From an uncultured Parabacteroides sp. (GTDB lineage: Bacteria > Bacteroidota > Bacteroidia > Bacteroidales > Tannerellaceae): DNA of 20,177 bases. Under the pieces are notes generated by a model, which worked only from the letters and a program-made list of their open reading frames with translations, was not told the origin of the DNA and did not search any database. The position numbers and the translations under genes are program-made. Shown piece by piece: positions 7,063 to 16,246 of the stretch. Location of the stretch: assembly GCA_900552415.1 (NCBI GenBank), contig USAD01000011.1, forward strand, positions 1 through 20,177. The letters are read 5' to 3'. Each line of letters opens with the position of its first letter. Position 1 is the first letter of the stretch.

Positions 7063-7078
7063 CAAAATTATACCTTTG
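7063..7078. promoter_or_regulatory. Back-to-back -7 elements for the candidate sRNA and the crp-like gene
   Basis: TAATTTTG on the minus strand (7070-7063) and TACCTTTG on the plus strand (7071-7078) abut without a gap, both fitting TAnnTTTG. Neither has a -33 TTTG at ideal distance: the plus element has TTTG at 7052-7055, 15 bp upstream. The two promoters could not be occupied at once. The plus element places the crp-like transcript start near 7085, which excludes protein starts upstream of that point. Confidence 0.5.
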
Positions 7079-7115
7079 CAGGAATACAATAAATGACATA
7101 GATCAGAAAATGCTT

Positions 7116-7691
7116 ATGAAAGAACTACGAACAATCATGAAAAACATCACTGACCGAATGTACCCGCTCCCCTCTGAAGATTTGGAGAAGCTGATCTCAT
7201 TCGTGGATTATCATGAAATCGCCAAAGGCGGAAAACTGTTGGAGGTAGGTAGTACCGCCAAATCATTCTTTTTTGTCAAGAAGGGATTGCTGCGTCTTTA
7301 TTATTATAAAAACGGGCACGACGTGACCGAACTTTTCGCTTGCGAGGGCAACGTCATGAGTTGTTTTTACAGCACTTTTCTCGGCAAGCCCTCCCGATGG
7401 GCCATCGAGGCGCTGGAGCCAACCGCCTATTATCAGCTTTCCTATCAGAACCTGCTCTCACTGCTCAAAGAGTCGCTGGCCATCAACGGGCTTTACCGCC
7501 GCTTCCTGGAGATCAACCTGGTCTCCGCCCAACTGAAGGCGGACGTCTTCCGGTTCGAGTCGGCACGCGACCGTTATATCCGTTTCCGTCGCGAGTTTCC
7601 CGAGATCGCCAAACGGGCCTCGGTCAACCACATCGCCTCCTACCTGCTGATGGCTCCCGAGTCGTTGAGCCGGATCCGCGGAAAATTATAG
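7116..7691 (+). CDS. Crp/Fnr-family transcription regulator
   Basis: A cytoplasmic DNA-binding regulator of about 191 residues. The N-terminal two thirds is a cyclic-nucleotide-binding-type beta-roll (GGKLLEVGSTAKSFFFVKKG; LLRLYYYKNGHDVTELFACE). A dimerisation helix follows (LLKESLAINGLYRRFLEINL), then the C-terminal helix-turn-helix (VNHIASYLLMAPESLSRIRG). The HTH wording (IASYL.M.PESLSRIR) is typical of Bacteroidetes Crp-like proteins, most of which lack proven cAMP binding. No Cys cluster of the Fnr type is present. I chose ATG 7116 (MKELRTIMKN); 7110 and 7137 are also possible. The frame is open back to 7053, but those codons precede the predicted transcript start. Targets are unknown. 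Confidence 0.9.
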   Translation: MKELRTIMKNITDRMYPLPSEDLEKLISFVDYHEIAKGGKLLEVGSTAKSFFFVKKGLLRLYYYKNGHDVTELFACEGNVMSCFYSTFLGKPSRWAIEALEPTAYYQLSYQNLLSLLKESLAINGLYRRFLEINLVSAQLKADVFRFESARDRYIRFRREFPEIAKRASVNHIASYLLMAPESLSRIRGKL

Positions 7692-7694
7692 GCG

Positions 7695-7716
7695 GGTTAC
7701 CAACTTTTAGGTAACC
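7695..7716 (+). terminator. Inverted repeat after the crp-like gene
   Basis: GGTTACC (7695-7701) and GGTAACC (7710-7716) form a perfect 7-bp stem with an 8-nt loop, 3 bp after the stop codon. It is followed by AAAATGG rather than a U-tract, so termination in the plus direction would be weak. It may be an mRNA 3' stabiliser or a regulator site for enolase, whose gene starts 90 bp on. Confidence 0.4.
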
Positions 7717-7728
7717 AAAATGGTTTAA

Positions 7729-9090
<1,362 letters not shown>

Positions 9091-9133
9091 AGTTAGCTTT
9101 AATCGCTGATTATCGACCAAAACGAATAAGGAA

Positions 9134-9169
9134 GAAGCGCTGTCCCGTGAGGGAGGGCGCTTCCTTTTT
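9134..9169 (+). terminator. Bidirectional terminator between enolase and flavodoxin
   Basis: GAAGCGC (9134-9140), TG, TCCC, a GTGA loop, GGGA, GG, GCGCTTC (9157-9163), then CTTTTT. On the minus strand the same stem is followed by TTCCTTATT, so it can also end the flavodoxin transcript arriving from the right. Confidence 0.85.
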
Positions 9170-9182
9170 ATTACGACGACTA

Positions 9183-9689
9183 TCAATCCAACAGCTGCTT
9201 GAACGAATCGATCCACTGGTCGATCCGGCTATCGGTCTGGTCATCCTCGTTCATCTCATCAAGAGGCAAACCGATAAACTGTCCATCAACCAGAGCGGTC
9301 GAGGCGTCAAAGGTATAACCTGCGGGATCCATCGAGCCAACAAACTGACAACCGGTCGCCACCAGCCCATCATGGATCGTCCCGATCGCGTCACAGAAAG
9401 TGTCGCCAAACGAGGCAGAATCACCACAACCGAAAAGAGCGACCAACTTACCGGAAAGATCCAACTTCTGGGCCTTGGGCAAGAAGCCTTCCCAATCATC
9501 CTGCAAATCACCAGCGCCCCAAGTGGAACTGCCCAACAAAAGACAATCATATGCCAGCAACAAATCGGGACTCGCACTGGCGACATCGTGAATCGCTTCC
9601 GAATCGACACCAAGTTTAGCGGCAATACGCTGGGCAATATCCCCGGTCGTACCGCTGGATGAGCCATAAAATATACCAATCTTTTTCAT
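9183..9689 (-). CDS. fldA: Long-chain flavodoxin
   Basis: A small cytoplasmic FMN electron carrier that replaces ferredoxin, usually under iron limitation. The 168-residue length and the loop insertion near the end (TALVDGQFIGLPLDEMNEDD) place it in the long-chain class. FMN contacts visible in sequence are the phosphate loop GSSSGTTGDIA at about 9-19, the first isoalloxazine loop STWGAGDLQDDWEGFLP at about 55-71, and the second loop GCGDSASFGDTFCDA at about 88-102. The start ATG 9689 gives MKKIGIFYGS, the canonical N-terminus. A promoter with exact 20-bp spacing lies just upstream, and it is divergent from the lactate dehydrogenase-like gene. No iron-responsive operator is recognisable. Confidence 0.96.
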   Translation of the reverse strand: MKKIGIFYGSSSGTTGDIAQRIAAKLGVDSEAIHDVASASPDLLLAYDCLLLGSSTWGAGDLQDDWEGFLPKAQKLDLSGKLVALFGCGDSASFGDTFCDAIGTIHDGLVATGCQFVGSMDPAGYTFDASTALVDGQFIGLPLDEMNEDDQTDSRIDQWIDSFKQLLD

Positions 9690-9718
9690 ACTGAATTTAT
9701 TTAGAATTATATCGTTAG

Positions 9719-9749
9719 CAAAGATCAGCTATTGCCCACCAGCGATCAA
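9719..9749 (-). promoter_or_regulatory. Flavodoxin promoter
   Basis: On the minus strand GATCTTTG (9726-9719) differs from TAnnTTTG only at the first base, and TTG (9749-9747) lies exactly 20 bp upstream. The start of transcription would be near 9712, about 23 nt ahead of the start codon. Confidence 0.55.
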
Positions 9750-9837
9750 TACCTATTTTTATGTATTTTAGCCGTTCCATATCCCCACACGAGCGGGTTT
9801 CTTCGTTACTTTCGCGTTATCTAAAAACAAACAACAG

Positions 9838-12406
9838 ATGGAAAAGGAAAGAAAAACCTATACGGATGCCTTGACCCGCCTGGCCAAAGGCACCGACGCG
9901 GGCCTCTACCGCCTCGTCCCTGAGCGAGTAGAGATTGTCAACAGCGATGAGACACTGATACAGGTCTTACAAGAATGCCGGGAAACGAAAAAACCGGTCA
10001 CCTTCAAGGCTGGCGGTACCTCCTTATCAGGACAAACCATCACCAACTCGGTATTGATCGAGATCGGCCCCGATTACGGCCACGCTCAAATACTCGACAA
10101 AGGACAGCGCGTCAAACTACCGTGCAGCATCACCGGCGAGGCAGCCAACCGCCTGCTCCAGCCTTATGGACGGAAGCTGGGACCGCAGCCAGCGTCGATC
10201 AAGTCCGCCAAGATCGGCGGTATTGTCGCCAATAATTCGAGCGGCTCAAGCTACGGCATCACTTACAATTCTTATCACACGATCGAGAGCATGCGTTTCA
10301 TCCTGGCCGATGGCACGATGGTCGATACCGCCTCAGCCGAAAGCCGACAAGCTTTCAGCCAGAGCCACGCCTCCCTCCTTTCCGACCTGAGACAGCTCCG
10401 TGAAGAGATCCTGTCGAACGACAAAGTCCGCAAACGGATCCAACACAAGTTCGAACTGAAGAATACTTGCGGTTATGGCATGAACTCTTTCCTCGACCAT
10501 GAGGATCCCATCGATATCCTGGCACACCTGATGATCGGTTCGGAAGGAACACTCGGATTCATCTCCGAAGTGGTATTCAAGACCGTTCCCAACGATCCGT
10601 TGAAGGCTTCAGCCCTGATCTATTTCCTCAACCTGAAAGAGGCCTGCAAGGCGATCGGCCCACTACGCCAATGCTCGAAAGTATCAGCGGCCGAGTTGAT
10701 GGACCGTAACGCCCTGCGTACCGTCCAGGATGAGCCAGGCATGCCTGAAGAACTGAAAGGCCTGCCCGACGAAGCGGTAGCCTTGCTGATCGATACCTCA
10801 TCCGACACGCCTGAGGCATTAGCGCTCCAATTCCAGGAAATCGAGCAGAAGCTCCAAGATGTCCATACGCTTTATCCCGTCTCGTTCACGACCGACCCAC
10901 ATCTCTACGCGACCTATTGGCGTGTACGCAACGGCCTTTTCACCTCCGCTGCGGGCAGCCGCCCGCGAGGCACCGTAGCGATCATTGAGGATATCGCCTT
11001 CCGTGAGGCGGCTTTAGGAGACGCGTTAACTCAGGTAAGAGAAACATTATGCCGTTATCACTACGATAACTTCGTCATGTGGGGACACCTGCTCGACGGA
11101 AATGTCCATTTCACCATTTTCCCCGATATCAACCACCAAGCCGGTATCGACAACTACGCCGCCTTCATGCGCGAGCTGGTCGACGACGTACTTGCTTTCG
11201 ACGGAAGCCTAAAAGCCGAACATGGCACGGGACGCAACATGGCTCCCTTTGTCGAGCGTGAATGGGGCAGCGAGATCTATCGGTTGATGTGGCGTGTAAA
11301 ACAAGCGGTCGATCCAGACAATCTGTTAAACCCGGGTGTCCTGCTGAACGAGGATCCGGAAGTCTTTCTCAAGGACCTTAAACGCATTCCATTAGCTAAT
11401 GACCGGATTGACAAATGTATCGAATGTGGTTTCTGTGAGGTACAATGCCCCGCACGCAACTTGACACTCACGCCCCGGCAGCGAGTCGTGATCTATCGTA
11501 AGCTAGCCGACCTGGCCGCTAATGACGGAAGTAACAGCCCGCTTTACAGGGAGTTGAAAGAGGCGTTCGACTATAAGGGAAACAAGACTTGCGCAACCGA
11601 TGGCCTCTGCGCGACAGCCTGCCCGGTCGGAATCAATACCGGATTGCTGATCAAGGAGCTGCGCTGGAAAGAGAACAGTGCGACAGCCAACCGGATCGCC
11701 TCCTTCATCGCCAACCACATGGCAGGAACGACCGCGACCTTAAGACCTCTGCTCCATCTACCACATTTACTCTCGAAAGTGGTCGGTTACGATAATTTCG
11801 AACGGCTGACCCGGTTCCTGTTTGAAGCTTCCGGACACCGTTTCCCGCTTTGGACCCGTTATACGCCATCCGGCGCTAAACGGCCAAAACCGCTTCCGAC
11901 ACAAGCAACCACATCGGGATTTGAAATGGTCTATTTCCCCGCTTGTATCACCCGAACGATGGGTATCTCTGCCGATTACAACAAGAGCGATGAGGCAATC
12001 GACGTGACTCACAAGACCGAAGCGCTCTTGAGAAAGGCGGGCTGCGTTATCCATTATCCGGAGGCAATGGATCGCCTCTGAGCCTCGGCCAATCACGGTA
12101 GCGGTCCACAGCACTTGCAGCACGACGAAGATGGGCGTAAAAGATAAACTGAAAGCCTTAGCGGGTCTCTGCGCTGAGCGGGTTGTCTCACCTGAAGAGG
12201 TCACCTGTTGTGGCTGGGCTGGCGACCGTGGATTCTTCTTCCCGGAACTGAACGCTTCCGCCCTACGTGCATTGAAGCCCAACCTGAAAGGCGCTACCGA
12301 AGGCTACAGTAACAGTCGCACATGCGAGATCGGACTCTCCATGAACAGTGGTATCTCCTATAAATCGATCGTCTATCTGGTAGATAAAGCCACTCGGGCG
12401 AAATAA
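9838..12406 (+). pseudogene. D-lactate dehydrogenase-type FAD/Fe-S oxidase, disrupted by an out-of-frame internal deletion
   Basis: The intact family is a quinone-linked FAD-binding and (4Fe-4S)-binding oxidase of 2-hydroxy acids, a fusion of GlcD-like and GlcF-like parts. From ATG 9838, 747 codons are open. They show the FAD_binding_4 domain (FKAGGTSLSGQTITNSVLIE; IVANNSSGSSYGI), the FAD-oxidase C domain (FVMWGHLLDGNVHFTIFPD; LKAEHGTGRNMAPFVE), two ferredoxin-type clusters (CIECGFCEVQCP; CATDGLCATACP) and the start of the first cysteine-rich CCG domain (MVYFPACITRTMG). The frame ends at TGA 12079-12081 in ...YPEAMDRL, exactly where the family has CCG. The C-terminal part continues in the +1 frame to TAA 12406 (ITVAVHSTCSTTKMG; EEVTCCGWAGDRGFFFPELN; NSRTCEIGLS). 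From family memory some 60-80 residues are missing. GCCTC occurs on both sides of the junction (12074-12078, 12082-12086). A weak -7 element TACTTTCG lies at 9807. The 747-aa product lacks a complete GlcF domain and is probably inactive. Confidence 0.88.
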
Positions 12407-12431
12407 CAGAAGTTCAGCTTCCAGAAAACAT

Positions 12432-12469
12432 AAAACCTCGGTCCAGAAAATCAACTGAACCGAGGTTTT
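12432..12469. terminator. Bidirectional terminator between converging oxidase genes
   Basis: AAAACCTCGGT (12432-12442) and ACCGAGGTTTT (12459-12469) form an 11-bp perfect stem with a 16-nt loop. The terminal A/T runs make it a terminator in both directions, for the lactate dehydrogenase-like gene from the left and the sulfide:quinone reductase-like gene from the right. Confidence 0.85.
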
Positions 12470-12527
12470 GTAGTTTGGCATTTTAAATAAAGGGAGTTAT
12501 TAAGATATTGGTCGTATTTCCATCAGA

Positions 12528-13901
12528 TTAAGCATACCCCTTAAGCATGCCATAGAAATACATAGGTTTTAATATATAAACTTTCAACAACCAGGCCAGC
12601 CACTGCTCTTTCGACGTGTCGATGAGCGTGAATGGGAAAGAAGTCTCGGGTTCTTTCTTGTAATTAAACTCACACAAAAGAACATGACCATAATCCGTCA
12701 CGATCGGACAAGCCGCATATCCATCATACTTGGCAGACGGCTCCTTGCCTTCCATGAGAGCGATCAGGTTATCAACAGCGATCGGGACCTGTTTACGTAC
12801 CGCCGCGGAAGTCTTACTTGTCGGAATACCCGCTACATCACCCAACGAGATGATATTCGGATATTTCTTATGGATCAAAGTATCTTGATCAACCATCACC
12901 CAACCATCAGCGGCCAACTTTCCTTCTGTCCAGCTCAAGCCAGATTCCGACACGAAACGAGGAGCTGACATTGGCGGCGTGAAGTGCAAGAAATCATAAT
13001 CCTCAATAAACGGGGTCACGATCTTCTCATCACCCTTCTTCTCTATCTTCTCAAAATGCACCTGTTTCTTATCCAGATCAATTCCCTTAACACGGACATT
13101 CAGGTTAATAGGAATATTCCTCTCCTCATAGATCTCCAAAAGGCGAGGTGTATAATAAGGTACATCATACAACTGTTTCTCAGCCGTGAAATAATCGAGT
13201 TCGATATTATTTCGCAAGCCCTGTTTTCTTGCGTAATGCTCCGTCAACAAACAGATCTTCTTGGGAGCGCCACCGCATTTATTATTCGTCTAAATATCCG
13301 TATAAATTCCACGGCCACCATTCAACACGAATTCCTGAAATCCTTGCCATGTCTTTTGAGCGCCCATGAAATCATAGATGCAATTTGCGCTTCCTTGTCC
13401 AAGGCGATCATAAGAGAATCCCTCAATCTTATCCCAGTTCAGGACCAAACCCGGTGTTAATACCAGGAAATCATAAGGTATTTTCCCATTATTAACTGTT
13501 GTTACTTGATTCCAAATGGGATCGACAGCAGCGACAGAATCCTTAACCCATTTTATATCGTCAGGAATACAATCTTCCTGTTTTTTCCAAACATCATCCG
13601 GTTGATAAACGCCCGAAGCGATCAACGTAAAACCAGGCTGATAAAACTGCCGATCACTGGGATCTATCAATGTAATATCCGGATTATTCAGTCGTTTTTT
13701 CAGATTCACGGCCATACTTATTCCAGCCGCACCACCTCCAATAATGACAATTTTACCTTTTGCGTTTGATGCCGCTTTCGCTTCTCTTACGCTTGTAATC
13801 GTCAATCCGCTTATAGCCGCTAATTTCAAGAATGTCCGACGATCTAATTTACCGTACCTGCTCAATTCTTGTTCAATCGTTTTTAAAATGTGTGTTTCCA
13901 T
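12528..13901 (-). pseudogene. Sulfide:quinone reductase-like FAD/NAD(P) oxidoreductase with an in-frame TAG
   Basis: The full frame is 458 codons from ATG 13901 to TAA 12528, interrupted only by TAG at 13292-13290 (codon 204). The N-terminus has a twin-arginine signal (DRRTFLKLAAISGLTI), implying export as a folded FAD protein. The dinucleotide-binding GGGAAGISMAVNL motif and FYQPGFTLIASGVYQPDD follow. After the TAG the same frame resumes with TNNKCGGAPKKICLLTEHYA. CGGAPKK is where sulfide:quinone reductases keep a redox-active Cys, so the stop lies five codons before it. C-terminal motifs include HFTPPMSAPRFV, ISLGDVAGIPTSKTSAAVRK and CPIVTDYGHVLLCEF. Both halves are otherwise undamaged, so the mutation or sequencing error is recent. 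An upstream extension of the frame to 13994 crosses the promoter and is not the start. Its substrate, sulfide or another thiol, is not settled by sequence. Confidence 0.88.
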
Positions 13902-13938
13902 GATGCAGATAATTGTTTGTTTTGAGATGATGCGCAAA

Positions 13939-13967
13939 GAAAGGTATATTTCAGGGTTAACGCCAAA
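13939..13967 (-). promoter_or_regulatory. Promoter of the sulfide:quinone reductase-like gene
   Basis: On the minus strand TACCTTTC (13946-13939) matches TAnnTTTG at all but the last base, and TTTG (13967-13964) lies 17 bp upstream. The implied leader is about 30 nt. The rest of the 200-bp gap (13902-14101) back to the regulator gene is AT-rich, and I see nothing else in it. Confidence 0.4.
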
Positions 13968-14101
13968 AATTAGCCTACAACATGAGTTTCGCAAGAATAA
14001 TTATTATTTTGAGCCACTACATCAACAGTTTCTCAAACCAATAATAATCTGATATAATAAACTAAAGAATAGATTATTACAAATAACAAAATCTAGAATA
14101 G

Positions 14102-16174
14102 TCAATAATTGATCAAAAACTCCACCAGGTTCGTATCGCCCTCGAGTCCCAATCTTTTTCGGAGCCGATAACGCCGGAGCTCTACGGCACGGACAGAAAT
14201 ATTCAGCAATGAGGCGATCTCTTTAGTCGACAGATTCATCCGGAGCAAGCAACAGATACGTAAATCGCCCGTAGTAATATCGCTGTAGTCTTGCCTGATC
14301 CTTTCAATAAAGTTCTGATGGGCTCTATTGAAATAACTCTCGAATTGGATCCAATCCGCCTGGTCATTAAGCGCCTCTTCCATCAATTCTCTTAAGCGCT
14401 TATATAATTTATTTGGATAACGATCGCCCAATGTTTCCTTTTGCCGGTCCAATTCCTCCACTAGAGATTGTATCGCCTGGTTCCTTTTCACGAGAGCGGT
14501 TGTTTGCAACATTAATTCATTGCTTTTATCCTTCAATTCTCCCTCTAAAAAGTCCTCTTTCATCTTCTGCAGACGTTGCTGTTCCTGTTGCTCCTGTTCT
14601 TCTTTAACCCGCTCTTCTTTTTGCCGGATTAAATGCATATAATAGTTTATTCCACTATGGAACAAAAACAATAAGGAAACGACATAGGCCAAATAGGCCC
14701 AAACCGTGTTATACCAAGCAGGCTTAACAATAAGAGGAATCGTAATCTCCGGAAAAGGTCCTTGAGCGACGTATTTCCGGATATGCAAGAGGTATTCACC
14801 TTCCGGCAGTTGGAGGAAAGAGATATTCCCATCCTGCTGCCAGGGCGACCATTCGGTAGTAATTCCCTCCAATAAATAACTAACCTGATGATTGGGGGTA
14901 AAAACTGTCGTCCGAATATTGATTGACAACTCCTGGAACTTATTTGGCAGGATGATCTCATTAACCGAAGGATTGATCATAACCTGATCTTTCTCTTTCT
15001 GGTAACTGATCTTATTGAATTGAGGCAAAGTCAAGCCTCCGATATTCTCCGCGATCATTTGCCGGATATTCATGACCAACACACCCTGCATGACCGATAC
15101 GACACTCAATGAATCACTTATCGGGAAGATCTGCTGTCCGCTCGAGATCAGGTTAAATCCATAGTTATCGAATAGAATACGGCACTTCAATATCGCCGAG
15201 TTGCTTGTTCCCTCAAAAAGTCCTGCCTCGTTTCCTTTTGTCAGCCAATAAAGATTCTGAGGTGCCGGATAGATATTATCTGGATTGGTAAAGATTTCCG
15301 TTGGATCGATATTGGACAAGCGGAAATTTAATGGCTGAAAGGTCATCTTGGGCTTGATCTCAAACCACTTTTCTCCTTCCTGGGGCGTTAACCTCTCCAA
15401 CTGATCTTGAGGCTCGTATATGTTACAGGAGAAATAACCCGCATTTGAGCGAAGAACCAACAAGGAATCAATCAACGTGGCTGCCTCGACCTTTCCCACC
15501 AGTCGACGGTGAGCCAACAAACGGATAGACTTATCGATGTCGATTTGCGCGATACCATTGTCGAGACCAACCCAAAGCAAATTGACATCCTGCACACAAA
15601 TAGAATGGACGATATTATCCTGCAACTGGTTATCGGTGCTCAGATGCCGCAAGATATGACCTGATTCATCCAGGAAATAGAGACCTGCTCTTGATGTTCC
15701 CACCACATAATATTCTCCAACCTTTTCCACGACTGTCGGATCTTGCCTTAACACCTCATCCGGCAGATTGATCTTGAGTGACCGGTCACGAAAAGAGACA
15801 TGAGAGGGCAGACGATCGATCGGATGATAAAACATCTCATTATGTTCCGAACGAGTCCAGTATCCTAACGATTTCTCTCCCTTCGTATAGATTGTATCAT
15901 TATGGAAAACAACACGTTCAATAGGCGACTTATCGGGTAAGGGATAAAGTTCCCAATTATTGCCGTCGAACGTCAAGAGACCAGAATTGTTAGCGATGTA
16001 GAGCACACCATAATGGGATACTGAAATCTCCCAGTTCTGGCAACTGGCCTTATAATCATTAATCGAATAGTTCTGTATTAGGAATGTCGGGGCCTGGGCA
16101 GAGAAAGCCCTGAGATAGGCGATAGCCAAAAGGATTAAAGTGAACGATATGCGTGTTATCTTGTGCTTGCCCAT
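14102..16174 (-). CDS. Membrane-spanning LuxR-type regulator with Y_Y_Y sensor domain
   Basis: A one-component regulator that senses in the periplasm and carries its own cytoplasmic DNA-binding domain. The 690 residues run as: signal anchor (ITRISFTLILLAIAYLRAFS, about 5-24); beta-propeller-like repeats (YGVLYIANNSGLLTFDGNNW; VNLLWVGLDNGIAQID) to about 380; a Y_Y_Y immunoglobulin-like domain (FTPNHQVSYLLEGITTEWSP; LPEGEYLLHIRKYVAQG) to about 475; a membrane span at about 487-505 (WYNTVWAYLAYVVSLLFLF); a Gln/Glu/Lys-rich coiled coil at about 515-560; and a C-terminal LuxR HTH at about 634-690 (LSTKEIASLLNISVRAVELR). It resembles a hybrid two-component system without kinase or receiver. The reading frame is intact. 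It lies upstream of, and on the same strand as, the sulfide:quinone reductase-like gene, but with a separate promoter; whether it controls that gene is unknown. Confidence 0.93.
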   Translation of the reverse strand: MGKHKITRISFTLILLAIAYLRAFSAQAPTFLIQNYSINDYKASCQNWEISVSHYGVLYIANNSGLLTFDGNNWELYPLPDKSPIERVVFHNDTIYTKGEKSLGYWTRSEHNEMFYHPIDRLPSHVSFRDRSLKINLPDEVLRQDPTVVEKVGEYYVVGTSRAGLYFLDESGHILRHLSTDNQLQDNIVHSICVQDVNLLWVGLDNGIAQIDIDKSIRLLAHRRLVGKVEAATLIDSLLVLRSNAGYFSCNIYEPQDQLERLTPQEGEKWFEIKPKMTFQPLNFRLSNIDPTEIFTNPDNIYPAPQNLYWLTKGNEAGLFEGTSNSAILKCRILFDNYGFNLISSGQQIFPISDSLSVVSVMQGVLVMNIRQMIAENIGGLTLPQFNKISYQKEKDQVMINPSVNEIILPNKFQELSINIRTTVFTPNHQVSYLLEGITTEWSPWQQDGNISFLQLPEGEYLLHIRKYVAQGPFPEITIPLIVKPAWYNTVWAYLAYVVSLLFLFHSGINYYMHLIRQKEERVKEEQEQQEQQRLQKMKEDFLEGELKDKSNELMLQTTALVKRNQAIQSLVEELDRQKETLGDRYPNKLYKRLRELMEEALNDQADWIQFESYFNRAHQNFIERIRQDYSDITTGDLRICCLLRMNLSTKEIASLLNISVRAVELRRYRLRKRLGLEGDTNLVEFLINY

Positions 16175-16188
16175 GGTTTTTATAATAG

Positions 16189-16216
16189 GGAGACAAGGCC
16201 ATTATGCCTTGTCTCC
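16189..16216 (-). terminator. Strong hairpin between carB and the LuxR-type regulator
   Basis: GGAGACAAGGC (16189-16199) pairs with GCCTTGTCTCC (16206-16216), an 11-bp perfect stem with a 6-nt loop, 30 bp after the carB stop. On the minus strand it is followed by CTATTATAAAAACC, so the U-tract is poor for a terminator. It ends 14 nt before the regulator start codon and, if the -7 element at 16234 is real, forms the very 5' end of the regulator mRNA. Confidence 0.6.
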
Positions 16217-16226
16217 TTTCTACACG

Positions 16227-16234
16227 CAAATATA
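16227..16234 (-). promoter_or_regulatory. Possible -7 element for the LuxR-type regulator gene
   Basis: TATATTTG on the minus strand fits TAnnTTTG exactly, 13 bp after the carB stop. No TTG is found at the normal -33 distance, so an activator or an alternative arrangement would be needed. Transcription would begin near 16220. Confidence 0.4.
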
Positions 16235-16246
16235 AGCAAATTTTAA

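Noticed and set aside
7053..7115. N-terminal extension of the crp-like protein (start at 7053)
   Set aside because: These codons overlap the predicted -7 promoter element, and family members start near KELRTIMKN.
13902..13994. N-terminal extension of the sulfide:quinone reductase-like protein
   Set aside because: It covers the predicted promoter and would bury the Tat signal behind 31 unrelated residues; ATG 13901 fits better.
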